Source of the DNA: Cruorifilaria tuberocauda
Taxonomy: Eukaryota > Nematoda > Chromadorea > Rhabditida > Onchocercidae
Assembly (NCBI GenBank): GCA_013365365.1
Contig: JABVXU010000488.1
Span: 1-40,221 of the forward strand
Direction of reading: 5' to 3'
DNA length: 40,221 bases
The notes under the pieces were generated by a model that was not told the origin of the DNA, did no database searches, and was given only the letters and a program-made list of their open reading frames with translations. A program made the position numbers and the translations under genes. The first letter of the stretch is position 1; the number at the start of each line of letters is the position of its first letter. Of this stretch, positions 34,846-40,221 are shown piece by piece.

Positions 34846-37800
34846 TTATACTAAACGAGCAGGACTTAATATATAAATATCATTACTAATTGCATGAGTA
34901 AATGGATGAGTATCATTTTTCGAATCGCTACGCATTCCACCAAACATTATCAGTTCTCCTCGACCGGCACATAAAGAATAGAGCATTGTATCATCTGGTG
35001 CGTTCAAATCGATTTTTTGTTGAAGCCATCTGGAAAATACAAAATTGTATCTTTAAGTAAACAATACATAAAAGTCATACCTATCAAGTCACCTCTAATC
35101 AGCTGTGCAATTGATCAGTTTACCAAGATCATGCAACTAAATGTTGCAGTTAGCATCCAAATTTTTTCCAGCCACTAAACATGTAATTACCCAATTATCA
35201 AAAATAATAACTTTCATCATGATTTCCAACAACTCACGTTACTGTAAAATCCTCCAAAACTCGTGTGGTATCGAGTATATAAACACAAGCATTAAATAGA
35301 CGCTTTTTGTGATACCAATGTTCTAAAAAAAAATCATAGCATATAAATTCCCTCCTTGCGAAATTAATAATGGATATTTGTTAATAATGGAGAGATATTT
35401 TTGTTAGTTGTAAGTGCAACAGCTAAACAAAGAAATTCTACGTAGAGTTCACTGAAAGAAATTTTTGGCAGAAAGTATCAATTGTATCTCCGAATAATAA
35501 TAAATTAATATAATCAGAAGGCGGAATCGACTTAATCAAAAACACCCCTTTACAGTAGCCATGTCAACGAATGATAGAGTTTTAAAAAGCTGAAGAACAT
35601 ACTTTGAGAGATTCCTCGTACTATACCATGTGCACCATTATTATGTTTTAAATTGCTGAAAAATAAAATAAATATTCTAGACTATCAGAAGCGAAAAATA
35701 AAATTCGGTTATTCAAATTGCAAAACTAGCACAACTTTGAAAACTGCTCCATAAAGATCGAATTTTAAAAGTGACGGCTGTAATCGATTCGTAAAATAGA
35801 TTTGTATCGACAAAAAACTAAGGTATACAGAATTTCATAAATTTATCAGATATCAATTGTATACAAATTCTGAAGAGGACCTCCCTACACAAAGTTAAAA
35901 AGAAATCTTAAAGATTCTCACGGAATCTGTCAAAAAAGGGATCTTCGAAGTGGAATCAAATCTAAAGAACTTACTTTTTAGCACGTAGTGAAGAGGTAGA
36001 TGGTTGAAAACCCGAAGAATTCGATTCCTCATCCAATATGGTATCCACATTTTTCCTATAACTGATACATTAAATTTGAATTGCAGCAAAATTTACTTTT
36101 ATAATCAATACCATTCGAACACATTTTGAATTCAAAAAAAAATTAGATTTATCAGGAATTGTACCTTGTACAAGAAGGTTGTAATGTGACATTGTTCGAT
36201 GGATGCGATGGCTAAATAAAATAATTTTATTCAATTTCACTATAAATTTGTAACTAAATAATTTCACTTTATTTAAAATCACATACCAATTGAATCGAAT
36301 TTCTTGAAGTAATCTGAAGTGGTGCTGGGCACGAATTTAAACTGATTGTGCTACACCTAAAAGATTTTAACATATTTCTTAATTTTTGATAAATTCCTGA
36401 TAAATTAGCATAGTGAATGCTGCATGTATGACATTAGAAGCTAAAATTGAGGAACTTCATAAAACTTTACGATGCTATCTACTCAAAAGAAATGTAGGCT
36501 GAAATACCGCACCCGTTTCTCCGTTTTGCATAACTTATACACGCAAGATTCTGACCAATTGGACATGCTGGATGACACCAAAGTTGAGATGGACCTGCTT
36601 TCGGATTCGTGATCTAAAAACAACAAAAAATATATTAGATAAATATTAAAAACACATTTAAATATCATTTTAATCCATAATCACGAATTTACTTAAGCAA
36701 TTTCATTTCTGAATTTTTATAGCAATATTTGTATTTTTGAAATATGAAGTTATGACAGCAGTTTAAATTAGAAATACTTTGACAAGCATTTCTATCAAAT
36801 ATACAGATGTCCAAGATTTAAATTTCGATACACTTGAATCATATTCAAAGGTATAAATACCATAAATTTAAATTTGATTCAGCATTTTACTTAACGGCAT
36901 GTGTCAAAAAACAAAGATCAAACTGACATTGATTTGTTTCCATTCCCATGCATTCTGCATAGTCAAATCGAACGTAAGGAGCCAAGCATCGCTGTAAACA
37001 CAATTCGGACCACCACAACCACCGACCACCATCAAATGCGATTTGTCAATTACTACACATGAACTACCATAGCGAGGATTTGGCTCTCTTTTCGAGAAGA
37101 ACGGTTCACTTGACGATGCATCTAATTTTCCAGAATTTTCGTCTTTGTAATTTCTGCCAAAAGTGATATGCGGTATATTCAATTTTTAATTAGATTAACC
37201 GCTAAATACGAAACAATTGAATGTTTACAGAAAATGAGCCTTTAAAACATATAACAATGAACAAACAAAAATCTGACATTCGAGAGATTTCAATTGCCGA
37301 CAAATCTAAAATCGATACAGAGCAAACTTACTCAACAAATGGTGGCATGTGCCAAATTCTATTGATAATATCCAGAACATACACAGTATTTGTAGCACGG
37401 CTATTCTGAGAGCCACCAAAAATGATCAACGAATCATCTACCACACATGCGCAATGACTTGCAATCACAGGTGGTGGAGGCTCCGTTTCGAACTGAAATA
37501 ATTATAAGGTAAATAACAAAAACCATGTATTTGAGAGAAACCGGAAAAACCTTAAAACTCAAATACTGCTCATTAATCATCATGCAAATAAAATTCATAT
37601 TTGAGACCAAGTAATAATAGTATAGGAAATTCTACTTGACATTTTTCTCTACTATTCTATTTTTTAAGGCATTTTTTCCCTTAAATATCTTACGTGTGTG
37701 TTAAAGCAAATCTTTTAATATCACAGAATAATAGAACCAATAAACTATGAAGAAGGGATATTAAGGCTTTAAGCAATAAATTAATGAAAGTATCATAACG

Positions 37801-38653
37801 GAAGGGACACTTTATAAAAGAATACCTGCTGCATGAACAGACTTTAATTACCTCAATCCACTCATTCGTTATAGTGTCGAACAGATGCATCTCACTAAAG
37901 AAATTTGCTGCTTGATGAATTGGATTTGGCGAGGACTTTGCGAATCCACCATGAAGGATCAAATACTCCTTGTAAGGCACAAAAATGGACATTGCTTTGG
38001 GTCGAGGGAATGGAGCACACTTAACAAATTCCCGACACCAACTGCGGGACTTCTGAAATTATAATTAACTTTCCTGAAAATGTAGGAAATTTATTTAATT
38101 TCCATGCAAGTTCATTGATTTAGAATTTTTAATTAACAAATTAAATAAAAATTTTCGAAGGAATAACAGTCTTCGAAAATTCAACAATAAATCATGAAGA
38201 TAGTAGAAGATTACCAGATCAAAACTCCACAGATCGTTGAAGGCAGTATAATTATCGGTACACCCACCAAATATATATACCTTTTTAGTGCCATCATGAT
38301 AACAACATGAATGTGAGCAACGTTTTGCAATTACATTATCCTTTTTTGCTGCATGCAACTCCCTGGGAATGAAATAATAAAAAAAAATGAGATGCTATGG
38401 CTTTCGGAAAGCTTCATTTTTCTGTTTTTATTTTTACACCACGAAACTCGTTAAGAGATATTCAAGTCCAAAGTTCGACTAACCAATTCAGCTGATTGCA
38501 TCGAAGGAATGATTTTTTTAAAATATTGATGATAGTACACGCAATGCGATGCCATCGACGACTAACCAGTCGGACATTTTCCAAATCTCCATACTGATTT
38601 AAATGCGAAAAGATTATTTCCAAAACGAGATCAGGCAATTCATCGATATTCAT
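34846..38653 (-). CDS. FBXO42: F-box/Kelch ubiquitin-ligase adaptor (FBXO42-like)
   Basis: Twelve exons: 38653-38484, 38362-38215, 38052-37852, 37492-37332, 37153-36928, 36613-36513, 36356-36287, 36211-36165, 36055-35975, 35655-35603, 35322-35238 and 35029-34846. Phases agree throughout and give 508 aa. An N-terminal F-box (MNIDELPDLVLEIIFSHL... RLVSRRWHRIA, 1-45) would bind Skp1. Kelch repeats follow: KKVYIFGGCTDNYTAFNDLW, YLILHGGFAKSSPNPIHQ, SLIIFGGSQNS and LMVVGGCGGPN...DAWLL, forming a substrate-binding propeller. LWCHPACPIGQ and the distant C-terminal GRGELIMFGGMRSD match the two hallmark blocks of FBXO42, the adaptor reported to target p53 in mammals. The linker between them (exons 7-10) is Ser/Asn-rich and much shorter than in the 717-aa human protein. 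The first ATG after a TTTAG acceptor was used as start; an open extension (VCYLDAI) upstream leaves a longer N-terminus possible. Confidence 0.92.
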
Positions 38654-39200
38654 AATTGCATCCAAATAACAAACCTAAAGTAATCAAAAGATTGCAATAC
38701 ACAAGTTTAAAAACATAATTTTAACTGCATTGCACAGTAATCACACGTTCACGTATTAATATTTATGATTAAAAAGAAACCTAAGATATTTGGTTTCTTT
38801 TTAAGTAAATTCTCATGAGTTTACGCCAAACATCTATATCCTATAAAAGATACATAACGCATACGAGCATTTTTGAAAGCGTAATTATATCATAATCGTC
38901 CAAAATAAAAACAAAGTTCTAAGAACAATTTAAACGAAACCAATTCATTATTTTTCATTCTGTCTCCTTTCCTTTAGAGAACTGATAATTGATTTACTTT
39001 ATAAAATAAATAAAACGCCCACAAAAGGAAGTCTAAAAATATTCAATAGGAAAAAAAAATTGAACTATAAAAAATTTAAGCTTATCGATTTGTCATTTGA
39101 GAAGATCTGTCTCAGTTCCCGAAAAAATACTCACTGGAAAATTTCAATAATGAACCGATGAACACAAAATATTCGTTTGTCCGAATAATAAACTTCTCTA

Positions 39201-39230
39201 TAGAGAGAAAGAGAGGGAGAGAGGGAGCAG
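39201..39230. repeat. GA-rich purine tract
   Basis: TAGAGAGAAAGAGAGGGAGA continuing as GAGGGAG. An almost pure purine run in the divergent promoter region, of the kind found at GAGA-type promoter elements. It may also be a plain microsatellite. Confidence 0.6.
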
Positions 39231-39950
39231 AATGGTAATGGATTTTCCTTTTTTTTTTTTTTAAATAACTAAATTACAGCAAACAGCGTAGCCATAACAA
39301 TACATATATCGGCCAAGAGAAAAAAGAAATTTTAATAATATTCTCTCATTCTCTGCCCTCTCTACCTCTTCACTTCATCCTTTCTCTTCCCTTATCGTAT
39401 TTTTCTCTTCGCTAACAGGCTATTTTCTCAGTGTTTTGTTTTCCCATACTATTTCATCGAAATGTTTATTTCTATCAAAAAGAGTGGTAAAAAAAAATGA
39501 TTTACCTGTTAATTTTCGCCTTCTCATTCAAAGATATGATAAAAAGAATTCAATAATTAAATATTAATTTCATATTTAATGAATTTTTTTAATTATCATA
39601 ATTATTATTATCATAAATCATTCTGATCGTCTAAATCTCATCATTATCATATTCTTTCTCAATTGAAAATGAATTGATTGTGAAAATGTTACAACAGATT
39701 TGATGATGAAGTTCACTATTCATTAGCAATTTATGAAATAGTATTATTGGGTTGGGAAGTCAATAATTTGTGAAATTTGATTTTATTGATTGAAAGATTT
39801 CAAAATAGGGTGTTTTCATTTCTGTTTTCCCTCTCTTCCTCTTTCAAATTAGCTGTTAAGAGTTGCTAGGAGTGATAAGGAGACCGGATTTAATCGAATT
39901 TAATCTTTTGAATTTTAATTTTGATTTAATTTTATGCATCCAATTGAAAC

Positions 39951-39957
39951 TATATAA
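39951..39957 (+). promoter_or_regulatory. TATA-like element
   Basis: TATATAA about 64 bases upstream of the ATG at 40021. Its spacing and the following exon support a promoter, although AT-rich sequence yields such words by chance. Confidence 0.35.
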
Positions 39958-40020
39958 ATGCAGAGTTTGAAAATGTATAAATCAAAGAAATTTATTTAAG
40001 GAGTGGAGTTGAAAGATTGG

Positions 40021-40101
40021 ATGATGCCAATGACTGCATCATCTTTTTCGGATACGGCGCTCTGCGGACAGCATGTACGGATTAGTGTTGCTGCTAGCCA
40101 G
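40021..40101 (+). CDS. First coding exon of a gene leaving the window
   Basis: ATG-initiated, 27 codons, MMPMTASSFSDTALCGQHVR then ISVAASQ, ending at CAG followed by a GTTTGT donor in phase 0. The exon is distinctly more GC-rich than its surroundings and lies just downstream of a TATA-like word, which is why I read it as a 5' exon. A minus-strand frame covers the same bases (39996-40196) but has no ATG near a splice site. The product is not recognised from this fragment; the next exon should lie beyond 40221. Confidence 0.45.
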
Positions 40102-40221
40102 GTTTGTTTAATAATAATCAGATTCCTCTTACCATTATCATTTCCTATATTAAAAGCATGAAGTCGAAATAGCAGATCGATTAAAAGCAAGTTCAAATTG
40201 TTGAGAGCTAGGTTAGAAAGT

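Larger units (their letters stand above)
38654..40020. other. Divergent upstream region, FBXO42 and right-edge gene
   Basis: Lies between the FBXO42 start (-) and the first exon of a plus-strand gene. Contains a purine tract (39201-39230), an oligo-T run (about 39247-39262) and a TATA-like element (39951-39957). No exon seen. Confidence 0.5.

Noticed and set aside
11479..38653. One operon of six minus-strand genes
   Set aside because: Gaps of 1.1-3.7 kb are larger than typical nematode operon spacing, and no downstream trans-splice signal could be shown.
38654..38665. Longer FBXO42 start at 38665
   Set aside because: The codon there is TTG; the first ATG in frame is at 38653. An upstream exon cannot be excluded.
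39996..40196. 66-codon minus-strand frame at the right edge
   Set aside because: No ATG at its start and no convincing acceptor; the plus-strand ATG exon with donor explains the GC-rich island better.

Overview
The window is nuclear DNA of a nematode, most probably a filarial (Onchocercidae-like) worm. This is an inference. It rests on very AT-rich intergenic and intronic sequence, many small exons with GT...AG introns (often ending TTTCAG or TTTTAG), and proteins that align with animal families. No bacterial gene organisation, rRNA, tRNA or CRISPR array was seen. Most reading frames are split by introns, so I assembled the genes exon by exon, requiring intron phases to agree.

Layout. 1-1667 is non-coding. 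1668-6912 (+) is a four-exon gene for a secreted cystine-knot protein that looks like the Noggin/Trunk/PTTH group. 6913-11478 has no supportable gene. Six genes then follow on the minus strand, here in increasing coordinate order: GLOD4 (11479-13709, 8 exons), CHCHD2/har-1 (17420-18443, 3 exons), an unrecognised coiled-coil protein (20196-22616, 7 exons), a large secreted protein with eight EF-hand motifs and a long acidic Ser/Thr/Lys-rich tail (23813-30724, 12 exons, about 1202 aa), glia maturation factor (32105-33745, 6 exons, the first holding only the start codon) and an FBXO42-like F-box/Kelch protein (34846-38653, 12 exons). At the right edge a short first exon (40021-40101, +) starts a gene that leaves the window.

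The six minus-strand genes lie 1.1-3.7 kb apart. Nothing in the sequence shows that they form an operon or a common pathway. GLOD4 and CHCHD2 are mitochondrial or housekeeping genes, GMF remodels Arp2/3 actin branches and FBXO42 is a ubiquitin-ligase adaptor. The cystine-knot and EF-hand proteins carry signal peptides and enter the secretory pathway.

Repeats and non-coding structure: a degenerate ~110-bp tandem array inside the cystine-knot gene; a ~1.1-kb dispersed repeat (B) in that gene's third intron, with a second copy upstream of GLOD4 flanked by two diverged direct repeats (A-B-A, 13.9-16.4 kb); a 25-bp-stem intronic hairpin at 21.4 kb; and a 31-bp minisatellite of six copies that ends in an inverted copy, forming a hairpin, upstream of the coiled-coil gene.
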